A stretch of DNA of 64,000 nt, from NCBI GenBank assembly GCA_015061905.1, contig SUVQ01000003.1, forward strand, positions 62,001 through 126,000, in the 5' to 3' direction. Below, in pieces: positions 51,574-59,688 of the stretch. Each line of letters opens with the position of its first letter. Positions within the stretch are counted from its first letter, which is position 1. The notes beneath the pieces are model-generated. The model was not told the DNA's origin, searched no databases, and was given only the letters and a program-made list of their open reading frames with translations. Made by a program: the position numbers and the translations under genes. Source of the stretch: Verrucomicrobiota bacterium. GTDB lineage: Bacteria > Verrucomicrobiota > Verrucomicrobiia > Opitutales > UBA953.

Positions 51574-53328
51574 ATGAAAACCTTGCTTTTTACCGTTCTC
51601 TCGCTGTTTTCCGCAAACGCATGTGCGCTTGCGGGAACGCCGAATCCGCTCGAAAACTTTGAACCCGCACCCGTTTCGAGAAATGCGGATTGCAAGGAAC
51701 CCGTCGTAACGTGGCTCGCGCCGTATGCCCGGCTTGCACGCGATTTTGAGGCAGCAACGCCCGCTGGGCAGGGAACAGCTCCGTCTGCTTACGCTTGGCG
51801 CGGCGAGACCGTAAATTTCCGCGTGGCAGTCGTCGCCGGAGAAAAAGATTTGGAAAATCTCGACTACGACAAAACGGTAACGCTGACGTCGGGTTCGTTG
51901 ATGAAGCGGGAACGGTCGTCCGGAAAATCGGGTAAAATGAAAGCGACGGTTTCGCCCGTGCGTTGGACGGTCGGGCAGGGCGGCGTGCAGTTTGCGGATG
52001 TCGTCGAGCCGGCGGGAGCCAAGACGTCCGTTCCTGCGGGAACGGTTCGCGAATTTCTCATTTCGGTTTCCGTTCCCGCCGATGCCGTCCCCGGAATTTA
52101 TCAGGGGAGATTTTTTGTCGATGCGGAGGGGAAAAAATTTGTTCGTTTCGTCGTTCGCGTGCTTGATGCAACGCTCCCGCCGCCGCAGGATTGGGCGATT
52201 CACCTCGACCTTTGGCAGCATCCGCAGGCGGTTGCGCGTTGGGCGGGCGTAAAACCGTGGAGCAAGGAGCATTTTGACGCGTTGGTTGCGCCGATGACGC
52301 GCTTGCGCGATCTCGGACAAAAAGTGATTACATGTTCCATCATTGAAGAACCGTGGAATCATCAGACATTTGACGATTGGGAATCCATGGTGAAGTGGAC
52401 GCGCAAAGCGAACGGGAAATGGAAATTCGATTATTCCGCGTTTGATGCCTGGGTGGATTTCATGATGAATAAAATCGGAATCGACGAGCAGATTTCCTGT
52501 TACTCGATGCTCCCGTGGATGATGAAAATTTGGTATTTTGACGAAGCGGAAAAAATGCAAAAAGCACTCGTGCTCAACGTCAATACACCGGAATTTTCCG
52601 AAGTTTGGGGCGCGTTTCTTACCGATTTCAGAGCGCATTTGAAGAAAAAAGGCTGGCTCGGGAAAACCTGCATCGCGATCGACGAGCGCCCGGACGCACA
52701 ACTGAATGCGGCGCGGAAGGTAATCGGGCAATTTGCTCCGGAACTCAGAATCGTTTCGGCAAATGACCACCCGACAAAGATGAGCGAGTTCGTTTACGAC
52801 ATTTCGCCGACCTTTACCCAATCCGGCGGCGACGTTCCCGCACTCGCCGTAAAGCGGCGCGCAGAAGGGAAGAAAACGACATTTTACACCTGCCTTTTTC
52901 CGGCAAAACCGAATTCGTTTACACACAGCGCACCGGCAGAAACGCAGTGGCTCGGCTTCTACGCGGCGGCAAACGGTTTCGACGGAATCCTGCGCTGGGC
53001 TTACAACTCATGGAACAAAAATCCGTTTGAAACAACCGCCTTCGGAAATTGGCCCGCCGGAGACTGCTTCCTGCTTTATCCGGGAAATCGTGCATCCATG
53101 CGGCTGATACATTTTCGAAACGGAATCGAGGATTTTGAGAAAATCCGGATTTTGCGGGAACGCGCCGCCGCTCCCGATGCATCGGAAAAACTGAAAGCCG
53201 CCGTGAAAAATTTGGATACATATCTGAAAGAAAACTTCACGGTGGCGCACGGCGGCGGGAACGCGCACGAGGCACAAGTTTTGCAGGCAACGAAATTGCT
53301 TAACGCGGCAACGAAGGAACTGTATTGA
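51574..53328 (+). CDS. GH123/DUF4091-like secreted glycosidase
   Basis: A 584-residue protein with signal peptide MKTLLFTVLSLFSANACALA. A beta-domain (about 75-200, RGETVNFRVAVVAGEKDL; VPAGTVREFLISVSVPADAVPGIYQG) precedes a TIM-barrel-like region with CIAIDERPD (Asp370-Glu371), the adjacent acid pair expected in GH123 N-acetyl-beta-galactosaminidases, and the C-terminal GFDGILRWAYNSW and AGDCFLLYP typical of DUF4091. It resembles this family in order and motifs but may be non-enzymatic. With the GH20 gene at 6096 it suggests use of host-type amino-sugar glycans, a hint of a gut or mucus habitat. Confidence 0.8.
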   Translation: MKTLLFTVLSLFSANACALAGTPNPLENFEPAPVSRNADCKEPVVTWLAPYARLARDFEAATPAGQGTAPSAYAWRGETVNFRVAVVAGEKDLENLDYDKTVTLTSGSLMKRERSSGKSGKMKATVSPVRWTVGQGGVQFADVVEPAGAKTSVPAGTVREFLISVSVPADAVPGIYQGRFFVDAEGKKFVRFVVRVLDATLPPPQDWAIHLDLWQHPQAVARWAGVKPWSKEHFDALVAPMTRLRDLGQKVITCSIIEEPWNHQTFDDWESMVKWTRKANGKWKFDYSAFDAWVDFMMNKIGIDEQISCYSMLPWMMKIWYFDEAEKMQKALVLNVNTPEFSEVWGAFLTDFRAHLKKKGWLGKTCIAIDERPDAQLNAARKVIGQFAPELRIVSANDHPTKMSEFVYDISPTFTQSGGDVPALAVKRRAEGKKTTFYTCLFPAKPNSFTHSAPAETQWLGFYAAANGFDGILRWAYNSWNKNPFETTAFGNWPAGDCFLLYPGNRASMRLIHFRNGIEDFEKIRILRERAAAPDASEKLKAAVKNLDTYLKENFTVAHGGGNAHEAQVLQATKLLNAATKELY

Positions 53329-53366
53329 ATTTTTAATATACAAAACAAATTTCCTGATATCGAAAC

Positions 53367-53900
53367 ATGGAAATCGTTCTCATCGTCGTAGCGTTTGTCC
53401 TGATTTTACTTGGGTGCGTTTTCGTGTTTGTGCCGGGGTTGCCGGGACCGCTCGTTGCATGGTGCGGACCGCTGGTTTACGTGCTTTTTACAAAATCTTC
53501 CCCGGAGGAAATGCTTCCCGCAATGAACGCGGGAACGCTGGTCGTGAGCGGTCTTTTCGCCGTATTCACTCTCGCGTTTGACTTTGTTTCGAGTTGGTGG
53601 GGTGCGAAAAAATACGGAGCCACGTGGCGCGGCGGCGTGGGCGCACTCGTCGGTGCAATTATCGGACCGATTGTGTTTTCTCCGCTTGGCGGCATTCCCG
53701 GAATGCTCGTCGGTCTTCTCGTCGGTCCGCTCGTCGGTGCCGTTCTCGGAGAATTGCTCGGCGGGCGCGATTGGAAAAATAGCTCGCGGGCAGGGTGGGG
53801 AACGCTTATCGGGACGCTACTCGCAACCGTGGTAAAGCTTTTTTATTGCCTCGGCGTCTTCGTGTGGTTGCTCGGAGCCCTTCTTGCCCGCGCCCTTTGA
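53367..53900 (+). CDS. DUF456 family membrane protein
   Basis: A 177-residue protein with about five membrane helices. GCVFVFVPGLPGPLVAWCGPLVY near the N-terminus and the Gly-rich pair GALVGAIIGPIVF and GMLVGLLVGPLVGAVLGELL are typical of DUF456, which has no known function. It starts 38 bases after the GH123-like gene. The end is followed at once by GGGAACG and a block of interspersed repeats. Confidence 0.85.
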   Translation: MEIVLIVVAFVLILLGCVFVFVPGLPGPLVAWCGPLVYVLFTKSSPEEMLPAMNAGTLVVSGLFAVFTLAFDFVSSWWGAKKYGATWRGGVGALVGAIIGPIVFSPLGGIPGMLVGLLVGPLVGAVLGELLGGRDWKNSSRAGWGTLIGTLLATVVKLFYCLGVFVWLLGALLARAL

Positions 53901-53904
53901 TTCG

Positions 53905-54103
53905 CGGGAACGTAAGAAACCGCGAATAGCCACGAATTTTCACGAATGGTTTTCGCTCGAAGCCGCGAAGTTTTTTTAAGCAATTCTCACGGAGACACGG
54001 AGACGCGGAGTTTTTTTTGTGGTTAAATTTTTCCGCAGACAAAACAGACATCCGCTGATTTCCTCCTAAAAAAAACTTCGCGTCTTAGCGTCTTTGCGCG
54101 AAG
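53905..54103. repeat. Interspersed repeat modules upstream of PEP-CTERM gene B
   Basis: Modules in order: CGCGAATAGCCACGAATTTTC (about 53924), a CGAAGCCGCGAAG type (53957), CAATTCTCACGGAGACACGG (53982), the reverse complement of the AAATCTGCG type (CAGACAAAACAGACATCCGC, about 54034) and ACTTCGCGTCTTAGCGTCTT (54074). The order is a mirror image of part of 320-530. The gap 53901-54248 has no gene. Confidence 0.75.
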
Positions 54104-54226
54104 AAATAAAATTTACCAATATGGTAAAAATAATTTGACAATTCGCTTTTTTTTTTTGCGAAAATCCACTTGATATTTGAGCCAAATTTATCCGGGAACG
54201 GTTCCCGAAAAGCTCAAATTAAAAAA
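54101..54226 (+). promoter_or_regulatory. Promoter and structured leader of PEP-CTERM gene B (copy 2 of 2)
   Basis: Near-identical to 7749-7873. TTACC-AATAT-GGTAA (about 54113-54127), -35 TTGACA (54135-54140), an 11-T tract inside TTCGC...GCGAA, -10 GAAAAT (54160-54165, spacer 19). The leader holds TTTGAGC...GCTCAAA around the perfect palindrome CGGGAAC-G-GTTCCCG (54193-54207). The base differences from copy 1 keep or restore pairing: copy 1 has GTTCTCG here. Confidence 0.65.
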
Positions 54227-54248
54227 CAAAACACAGAAAAATAGACGT

Positions 54249-55217
54249 ATGAAACAAACATTATTAATCACAACACTAATATTTGCAGGTGTTACAAATG
54301 TTTGGGCGATAGCTGCTTTCGACATCTGGGGAGGCGGTAATCACAACAAGCTCAACTCGAATGAATCCAATAAGTGGATTTATACTTCTGTTCAAGAGTC
54401 TAATTACGGAGCAAATTATGAAGACCTTGGCTGGAGAGGCGAATTTCAGCTCGATGGGAAACTTACTACAAACCAAAATAACGCAAACACCCATCTAATA
54501 CACCATCGGAAAAACACAACGATTCACTTGAATAAAGACGCTCGCTATGAAGTAAATTTTGAATTCTATCTATCACAGGGCGGATCGACCGGCGATCAAG
54601 CGATGGCAGGCATGTATCTCGCAGGCGATCGAGGTTCTGTCTTTTTCGGGAATGTGCAACGAAATCGAAATGACGATCGACGTGATGCTGTCCTTGTCAA
54701 ATATGAAGCAGATATCGCGGAAGGGAATGATGATAATTTAACACAAATTTATTTTCCTAACGGGGAGTTTTCCTCGAAGCTAAGTGCACCGTTCTATTAC
54801 AACGCACCCCATAGTTCGCAATTTTATACAGTTGTAAACGGAAATACGGATAATGCCTTTGATTCGGGAAATTACAAACTTACTCTCATTATCGAATCCT
54901 TTGCAGATGCAAATACGCAAGATATGCTTTATCTTTATGCGTCAACTCCGGATGGAACGAGTTCATTTGTGGCTCAACAAGGGCTTTTAGGCTTAGGTTT
55001 TACGACGGACGCCTATTTTGATGCGTATGGATTTGTTCTCCATAATGACGGAGCCTCGACTGCAACGGCACAAAAGATGGCAGGTTATGAATATGCTCGA
55101 TCGCTGAAGCCGACAGAGGTTGTTCCTGATATTCCTGAGCCGTCGGCGTTCGGGCTGTTGGCGGGGATTGGCGGGCTTGCGTTGGTGGCGGCGCGACGCC
55201 GGCGTTCCCGTTCGTAG
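54249..55217 (+). CDS. PEP-CTERM sorting domain protein B
   Basis: A 322-residue secreted protein: signal peptide MKQTLLITTLIFAGVTNVWA, a beta-rich body with HLNKDARYEVNFEFYLSQGG and MYLAGDRGSVFFGNVQRN (both alignable to protein A), and a PEP-CTERM tail (IPEPSAFGLLAGIGGLALVAARRRRSRS). The start at 54249 is chosen because the signal peptide follows; an earlier ATG lies in the leader. The body is strongly A+T-rich for this genome and carries no GGGAACG word, while its promoter, leader, tail and terminator match gene A closely. The pair is a duplicated cassette whose central part diverged fast. Function unknown. Confidence 0.85.
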   Translation: MKQTLLITTLIFAGVTNVWAIAAFDIWGGGNHNKLNSNESNKWIYTSVQESNYGANYEDLGWRGEFQLDGKLTTNQNNANTHLIHHRKNTTIHLNKDARYEVNFEFYLSQGGSTGDQAMAGMYLAGDRGSVFFGNVQRNRNDDRRDAVLVKYEADIAEGNDDNLTQIYFPNGEFSSKLSAPFYYNAPHSSQFYTVVNGNTDNAFDSGNYKLTLIIESFADANTQDMLYLYASTPDGTSSFVAQQGLLGLGFTTDAYFDAYGFVLHNDGASTATAQKMAGYEYARSLKPTEVVPDIPEPSAFGLLAGIGGLALVAARRRRSRS

Positions 55218-55255
55218 AATGTTCGGAATGATTTTTTCTTAATGTGAATTATTTT

Positions 55256-55295
55256 GCGTTCCCGCGGCTTCGGTCGCGGGAACGTTTTTTTTTTT
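55256..55295 (+). terminator. Terminator of PEP-CTERM gene B, inverted GGGAACG pair
   Basis: GCGTTCCCG (55256-55264) pairs with CGGGAACG (about 55277-55284) around CGGCTTCGGTCG, followed by a T-run of about eleven. Only a few bases differ from the terminators at 281 and 8857. Confidence 0.9.
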
Positions 55296-55490
55296 CGCGC
55301 GAAGCCGCGAAGTTTTTTTTTAAGGAGGAAATCTGCGTGCATCTGTTTTGTCTGCCGCAGAAAAATTAACTACAAAAAAACTCCGTGTCTCCGTGAGAAT
55401 TGATTAAAAAACTTCGCGTCTTAGCGGCTTCGCGCGAGGTTTTTACGTCTTTGTGAAAGAAGATTTTGTTTTGCACGGGAACGTTTTGCG
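55295..55490. repeat. Interspersed repeat modules between PEP-CTERM gene B and nuoA
   Basis: GCGCGAAGCCGCGAAG (about 55297), AAATCTGCGTGCATCTG (about 55329), TCCGTGTCTCCGTGAGAATTG (about 55382) and ACTTCGCGTCTTAGCGGCTT then GAGGTTTTTACGTCTTTGTG (55408-55460). The last part recurs before rpiB and guaB. No gene lies in 55218-55531; the nuoA promoter must lie within or just after these modules. Confidence 0.75.
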
Positions 55491-55531
55491 GCGAAAATCT
55501 CTTGCAAAAAAAACGTGCAGGGCGTTCAATA

Positions 55532-55930
55532 ATGGGCGATATGTCCGACTCGAATTTGACAAGTTATTTCCCGATTTTGGTGCAAGTCATCATCGGCTGT
55601 GCGTTGCCGGTGCTGATTATTATTGCGAGCCACATTTTCGGTCAAAAAGGGCGTTCGAACCGTTCGCAGAAACTTCCCTACGAATGCGGTTTGAAGGGCG
55701 AGGGGACGGTGCATCCGCGTTTTTCCGTGCGGTTTTACCTGACGGCGATGCTGTTTATTTTGTTCGACATTGAAGTGGTGTTCCTGATTCCGGCGGCGTT
55801 GATTTATCGTGATTTCCTTGCTCAAGGGCTGGGGTTGACGATTGTTTGGTCTTTAGCCGTTTTCATAGGCATTGTTATTTTCGGCCTGTGGTATGAAGTG
55901 AAGAAGGGCGCACTCGACTGGGAGCGATAA
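55532..55930 (+). CDS. nuoA: NADH-quinone oxidoreductase subunit A (orphan)
   Basis: A 132-residue membrane subunit of complex I with three helices. KLPYECGLKGEGTVHPRFSVRFYLTAMLFILFDIEVVFL is the family's signature: the YECG loop and the conserved acidic FDIEV. No nuoB-N genes follow; the next gene encodes a diadenylate cyclase. The operon is therefore split, or this is a second copy of nuoA. The start at 55532 (MGDMSDSNL) is the best of several ATGs; MSDSNL at 55541 is an alternative. Confidence 0.93.
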   Translation: MGDMSDSNLTSYFPILVQVIIGCALPVLIIIASHIFGQKGRSNRSQKLPYECGLKGEGTVHPRFSVRFYLTAMLFILFDIEVVFLIPAALIYRDFLAQGLGLTIVWSLAVFIGIVIFGLWYEVKKGALDWER

Positions 55931-55995
55931 ATTTTCACGGCAGGTCGGAATTAAATTTCCGCCTGCTTTTTTTTTAACCTGAGCCTCTGTAAAAA

Positions 55996-57372
55996 ATGCG
56001 CATTGATCGGTTTTTATCGAAGAACAGAATTCTTGATTTGAAGAGTCGGGAATTGCCGTCGGCGCTGGACGAATTGCTTGCGGTGGCTTTGCCGGCGGGA
56101 ACGCCGGACGAGGCGCGAGCCCAGCTTCGCGTGGAGCTGATTGCGCGGGAAGCGCAGATGCAGCGACGAGTCGGGGATTGGGCATTGTTGCCGAGCGTGT
56201 GCACATCGCTGGTGCAGACGACGGTGATTGCCGTCGGGCGTTTGCCGAATCCCGTTTCTTCGGAATCGGACGGGAACGAAAAAGATGCGGGAACCGTTTC
56301 CGGGTTTCGCGTGATATTTCTTGTTTTGGCCCCGAAGCACGGGCGGCGTTATCTGACGGTGCTTTCGTCCTTGGTTCACGAACTCGAGGACGAAGACGAA
56401 ACGGTGTTGGCAAAAGTCGGGGATTTGAACGCGTTTCGTCGCGAAGTGATGCAGATTTTCCGTGGTGCGGAGCAGGCTTTCAAATTGCAGGAAACGCGGT
56501 GGAATCGGCAATTTGCAAAGACGGCGGCGCGTTTGGCGAAGGCGACGCGTTGCCAGGTCTTGTTGTTTTTTGCAGATACGTTTTCATCTACCGTTTCTTT
56601 GACGGATCAGACGGAATCGTCTTTTCGGACGATTATTGTTTCGGAAAGCAACACGGATTTTGTTTATCCTTCCGGGAAAAAACCGGAGGTTATCCATGTC
56701 AGTTCCTACGGTTCTCACCGCATGTCGCAGTTGCGCGCGGCGTTATTTGTCGGGCTGATGCGCGGAAGTATCAAGCCGACGGATCGTGTTTGTTGCCTTG
56801 GCGGCGGGGACGGAAGCAACAAGTTGGACTCGATGATTGTGATTGAGGCGGCGCAGGAGTTTCCTTCCATTATGGTGAAGCGGGGAAGTTCGTTCGTTCC
56901 CGCGCATGTGCGTCCGGAAGTGCTTGAGCGCGCAATCGGGATTGCGACCGAGCTTGCGGCGGAAGGGCGCGAGGGGAAGCCGGTGGGAACGATTTTGGTG
57001 CTTGGTGATTTGGAAAAAATCACCCCGTATATTGAGCAGTTGGTGATGAACCCGTTCAGCGGATACCGTGCGGAAGACCGCAATATTCTCAATCCGTTTA
57101 TCGAAGAAACGATAAAGGAGTGGGCGTTGATTGACGGTGCGTTTGTCATTGACGGCGACGGGGCGGTGTATTCTGCGGGAAGCCGTCTTACGGCGGTGGA
57201 TTCTCAGCTTTCACTGCAGTCCGGCTTGGGGACGCGGCATGCGGCGGCGGCGGCGATTTCGTCGGTCGCGGATTGCACGGCGGTTTGTGTTTCTTCGTCC
57301 GGGCAGGTTACTCTTTTCCGCCACGGAGAGCCGATAGTCTTGCTTGATCGCTCCGTGTCGAGAACGGTTTAA
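55996..57372 (+). CDS. Diadenylate cyclase with degenerate PTS EIIA-like and PK_C-like domains
   Basis: A 458-residue protein in three parts. Residues about 1-155 follow the PTS EIIA type 2 (PtsN-like) pattern (LIAREAQMQRRVGDWALLPS; LTVLSSLVHELEDEDETVLA), but the phosphorylated histidine expected after the PH position is gone (LLPSVCTS). Residues about 170-290 look like the pyruvate-kinase C-terminal-like domain (LRAALFVGLMRGSIKPTDRV). Residues about 300-458 are the DAC domain, with Asp380-Gly-Ala (IDGAFVIDGDG) and GTRHAAAAAIS (RHA where most have RHR). The last two parts recall archaeal DacZ/CdaZ. The product should be cyclic di-AMP. corA follows 31 bases later. Confidence 0.8.
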   Translation: MRIDRFLSKNRILDLKSRELPSALDELLAVALPAGTPDEARAQLRVELIAREAQMQRRVGDWALLPSVCTSLVQTTVIAVGRLPNPVSSESDGNEKDAGTVSGFRVIFLVLAPKHGRRYLTVLSSLVHELEDEDETVLAKVGDLNAFRREVMQIFRGAEQAFKLQETRWNRQFAKTAARLAKATRCQVLLFFADTFSSTVSLTDQTESSFRTIIVSESNTDFVYPSGKKPEVIHVSSYGSHRMSQLRAALFVGLMRGSIKPTDRVCCLGGGDGSNKLDSMIVIEAAQEFPSIMVKRGSSFVPAHVRPEVLERAIGIATELAAEGREGKPVGTILVLGDLEKITPYIEQLVMNPFSGYRAEDRNILNPFIEETIKEWALIDGAFVIDGDGAVYSAGSRLTAVDSQLSLQSGLGTRHAAAAAISSVADCTAVCVSSSGQVTLFRHGEPIVLLDRSVSRTV

Positions 57373-57403
57373 AACGGGAACGCAACGAAAGGGCACGCGG
57401 GTT

Positions 57404-58612
57404 ATGACACGAAAAAAATACATGCGTCGGCGTCGCACGGCATGGGTTCATTTTAAGCGCTTTCTGCGCCGGAAAGCGCGCCCGTATCTTCAAAAGTTTT
57501 TTCCGAAAAACGCGGGAACGTCGTCTCCTTCTCCGCTTGTGGAGGAAGACGAAGCGATGGAAATCGGGCTTGAGCCGGGAGCACTTCCGATTGAATCTCC
57601 GTTTGATACGCAGGAAACGGCTCAGTTTCGCGTGGTTTGTTATGATGAGTCCGGATATTCGCTCGATGAGTTTTCGGACGCGGATCGCTTGAGCGATTTT
57701 GCCAACCGCCCGGGCATGGTTTGGGTGCAAATGATGGGGATGAAAGATCCGCAGCAGGTGCATGTCGTCGGAGCGTTGTTCAATATTCCGATGCTCGCGC
57801 AGGAAGATATTGTTTCCGAATGGTCGCGACCGAAGTTTGAAGAATACGGAGAAATGATTCTTGCGGTAACGCGCGCCGTGCGCCTCGGCGTGGAAGAGCT
57901 TCAGCCGCGCGGACAGCAGATTTCTTTTGTCGCGGGACCGAACTTTCTTATTTCCTTTCACGAAAAGCGGGAACTCGTTTTCGAAAACATTGAGCGGCGA
58001 ATCGCGGAAAACTCCGGAAAAATCCGTAAGTGGGGCTCGCCGTATCTCCTTTACGCGCTCATCGACGCGCTCGTCGACCGTATGCTTCACCTGACCGACG
58101 AAATTGAAGACGCGATTACGGATCTTGAGGAAGACACCGTAAAAGACGACTCCGATCCGGATACTGAAGGCGAAAATATTCGCACCGTTTACCGTATGAA
58201 ACGCCTCGTGATTCGCCTCGGGCGTATGATTTACCCGCTTCGCGACATGGTCCGCACGTTTGAGCGCTACGACCATCCGATGTTGCCGCCGGAAATGGAT
58301 ATGTATTTTTCCGACCTTTACGACCATACGTTGCGGGCGTTTGACCGTATTGAGCACGCTCGCATGATTTTGCAGGAGCTTCAGGATTTTTATCACACCG
58401 AACACGAACGGCACACGAGTGATGTTTTGCGCGTGCTGACTGTCGTTACCGCGATTTTCGTTCCGTTGACCTGTATTGCCGGAATTTACGGGATGAATTT
58501 TAAAAACATTCCCGAGTTGAACACGGAATACGGATATTTTGTAACGCTCGGCGTGATGGTTGCGTTCATTGTGGCGTCGGTTATTTTCTTCCGCGTCAAG
58601 CGTTGGATGTAG
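57404..58612 (+). CDS. corA: CorA-family magnesium/cobalt transporter
   Basis: A 402-residue divalent-cation channel. The C-terminal membrane part has the YGMNF gating motif (CIAGIYGMNFKNIPEL) between two helices (LTVVTAIFVPLTCIAGI; FVTLGVMVAFIVASVIFF). Residues about 70-330 form the cytoplasmic funnel (VWVQMMGMKDPQQVHVVGAL; DRMLHLTDEIEDAITDLEED). It has a basic N-terminal extension (MTRKKYMRRRRTAWVHFKRF). It directly follows the diadenylate cyclase, so co-transcription of an ion transporter with a c-di-AMP enzyme is likely. Confidence 0.95.
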   Translation: MTRKKYMRRRRTAWVHFKRFLRRKARPYLQKFFPKNAGTSSPSPLVEEDEAMEIGLEPGALPIESPFDTQETAQFRVVCYDESGYSLDEFSDADRLSDFANRPGMVWVQMMGMKDPQQVHVVGALFNIPMLAQEDIVSEWSRPKFEEYGEMILAVTRAVRLGVEELQPRGQQISFVAGPNFLISFHEKRELVFENIERRIAENSGKIRKWGSPYLLYALIDALVDRMLHLTDEIEDAITDLEEDTVKDDSDPDTEGENIRTVYRMKRLVIRLGRMIYPLRDMVRTFERYDHPMLPPEMDMYFSDLYDHTLRAFDRIEHARMILQELQDFYHTEHERHTSDVLRVLTVVTAIFVPLTCIAGIYGMNFKNIPELNTEYGYFVTLGVMVAFIVASVIFFRVKRWM

Positions 58613-58653
58613 GCGGGAACGGCGTTGTGTAAAGGAACGCCGGGAACGTTTCA

Positions 58654-58697
58654 AAAAAAACAAGCCTGCGGGAACGTTTTTGTTCGCAGGCTTGATT
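58654..58697 (-). terminator. Bidirectional terminator between corA and the tRNA genes
   Basis: CAAGCCTGCG (58661-58670) and CGCAGGCTTG (about 58685-58694) form a 10-bp stem; on the minus strand it ends in a run of eight T, which suits the tRNA-Thr/tRNA-Gln transcript. The loop contains a GGGAACG word. Confidence 0.8.
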
Positions 58698-58705
58698 GAG
58701 GAAAG

Positions 58706-58780
58706 TGGTTGCCCGACCAGGATTCGAACCTGGACTAAATGAGTCAGAGTCATTGGTGCTGACCGTTACACTATCGGGCA
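58706..58780 (-). tRNA. tRNA-Gln (anticodon CUG)
   Basis: Read on the minus strand: acceptor TGCCCGA/TCGGGCA, D arm GTGT...GCAC, anticodon stem AATGA/TCATT with loop CTCTGAC (anticodon CTG), T arm CCAGG-TTCGAAT-CCTGG, CCA encoded. The next tRNA gene lies 11 bases upstream on the same strand. Confidence 0.95.
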
Positions 58781-58791
58781 ATGAAAAGAAC

Positions 58792-58867
58792 TGGAGCCAG
58801 CAGTCAGACTCGAACTGACGACCTGCCGCTTACAAGGCGGCTGCACTACCAACTGTGCTATGCTGGC
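58792..58867 (-). tRNA. tRNA-Thr (anticodon UGU)
   Basis: Minus strand: acceptor GCCAGCA/TGCTGGC, D arm GCAC...GTGC, anticodon stem GCCGC/GCGGC with loop CTTGTAA (anticodon TGT), T arm GTCAG-TTCGAGT-CTGAC, CCA encoded. Forms a pair with tRNA-Gln, transcribed together. Confidence 0.96.
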
Positions 58868-58959
58868 CGAGTGGTCCGGCTACCAGCCGAAAAATTGAGT
58901 TGAAAGTATGGTGTGTTTTTCATTTATTGTCAAGGCACAAGTCAACTCTTCCGATTGCT

Positions 58960-59616
58960 ATGAACTTCCGAATCAAAAATATTTTTGTTGCCGTTTTTTT
59001 CTCCTGTTTGTGCGTATTCTTTTCGGCGTGCCGTTCTTCCGGCGACAGCGTGTGGAAAGAAGTGGAATTTACCTCGGAGCCTCAAGGGGCGACGATTTTT
59101 ATTAACGGGAAAAATTGCGGGACAACGCCGCGGACCGAGCTTCTTTCTCGTCTGGGCTATTATTCCGTGCGCTTTTCCAAGCCGGGCTTTTTCGATGAGG
59201 ACGTTGTGCTTGAGTCTTTTACGGACGAAAACGGGCGCGCCGATATTCTCGAAAGCGTGGAGTTGTCTTTAGTCAAAATCACCCCGGAAAATTTGGCTTT
59301 GCGGGAACGCGAATCTCAAGGCGCGGCGGTCGCCGGGAGTCCCGTTCCCGTCGCGGAAAAACAAGCCGTTGCGGAAAATGCCGTTCCCGTTTCCGGGGCG
59401 GAAATGTCTCCTGCGGCAAAAGAATTTTCTTTGCGGGCAAAACCGACGGATTTTACGGATTTCCGTCTTCAGGAAAAAATCCTGAAAAGGCTTTATCAGC
59501 AGAAGAAAATAACCGAGGACGAATATCATACGCTTCACGAGGCTCTCTACAATACCTACAACGAGAATCGCCTGCTTAAAGCACCCCGCCTCGGGACTTA
59601 TGAAAAAGCGTTTTAA
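58960..59616 (+). CDS. PEGA-domain lipoprotein
   Basis: A 218-residue protein. MNFRIKNIFVAVFFSCLCVF leads to a lipobox (FFSAC), so it should be lipidated at Cys24. VEFTSEPQGATIFINGKNCG and TTPRTELLSRLGYYSVRFSK form a PEGA domain (about residues 33-80), which is common in surface proteins. The last 60 residues include KILKRLYQQKKITEDEYHTL, a short helical domain that also ends the neighbouring lipoprotein in similar form (QRKNGEISEKEF). It is the first of two adjacent PEGA lipoproteins and probably a paralogue of the second. Confidence 0.82.
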   Translation: MNFRIKNIFVAVFFSCLCVFFSACRSSGDSVWKEVEFTSEPQGATIFINGKNCGTTPRTELLSRLGYYSVRFSKPGFFDEDVVLESFTDENGRADILESVELSLVKITPENLALRERESQGAAVAGSPVPVAEKQAVAENAVPVSGAEMSPAAKEFSLRAKPTDFTDFRLQEKILKRLYQQKKITEDEYHTLHEALYNTYNENRLLKAPRLGTYEKAF

Positions 59617-59688
59617 CGGGAATTTTGGGATTGAGAATCCTTAAAAAAACTCCTATCCTCACAGCCCTAACATCGAAGCTATACCTTT

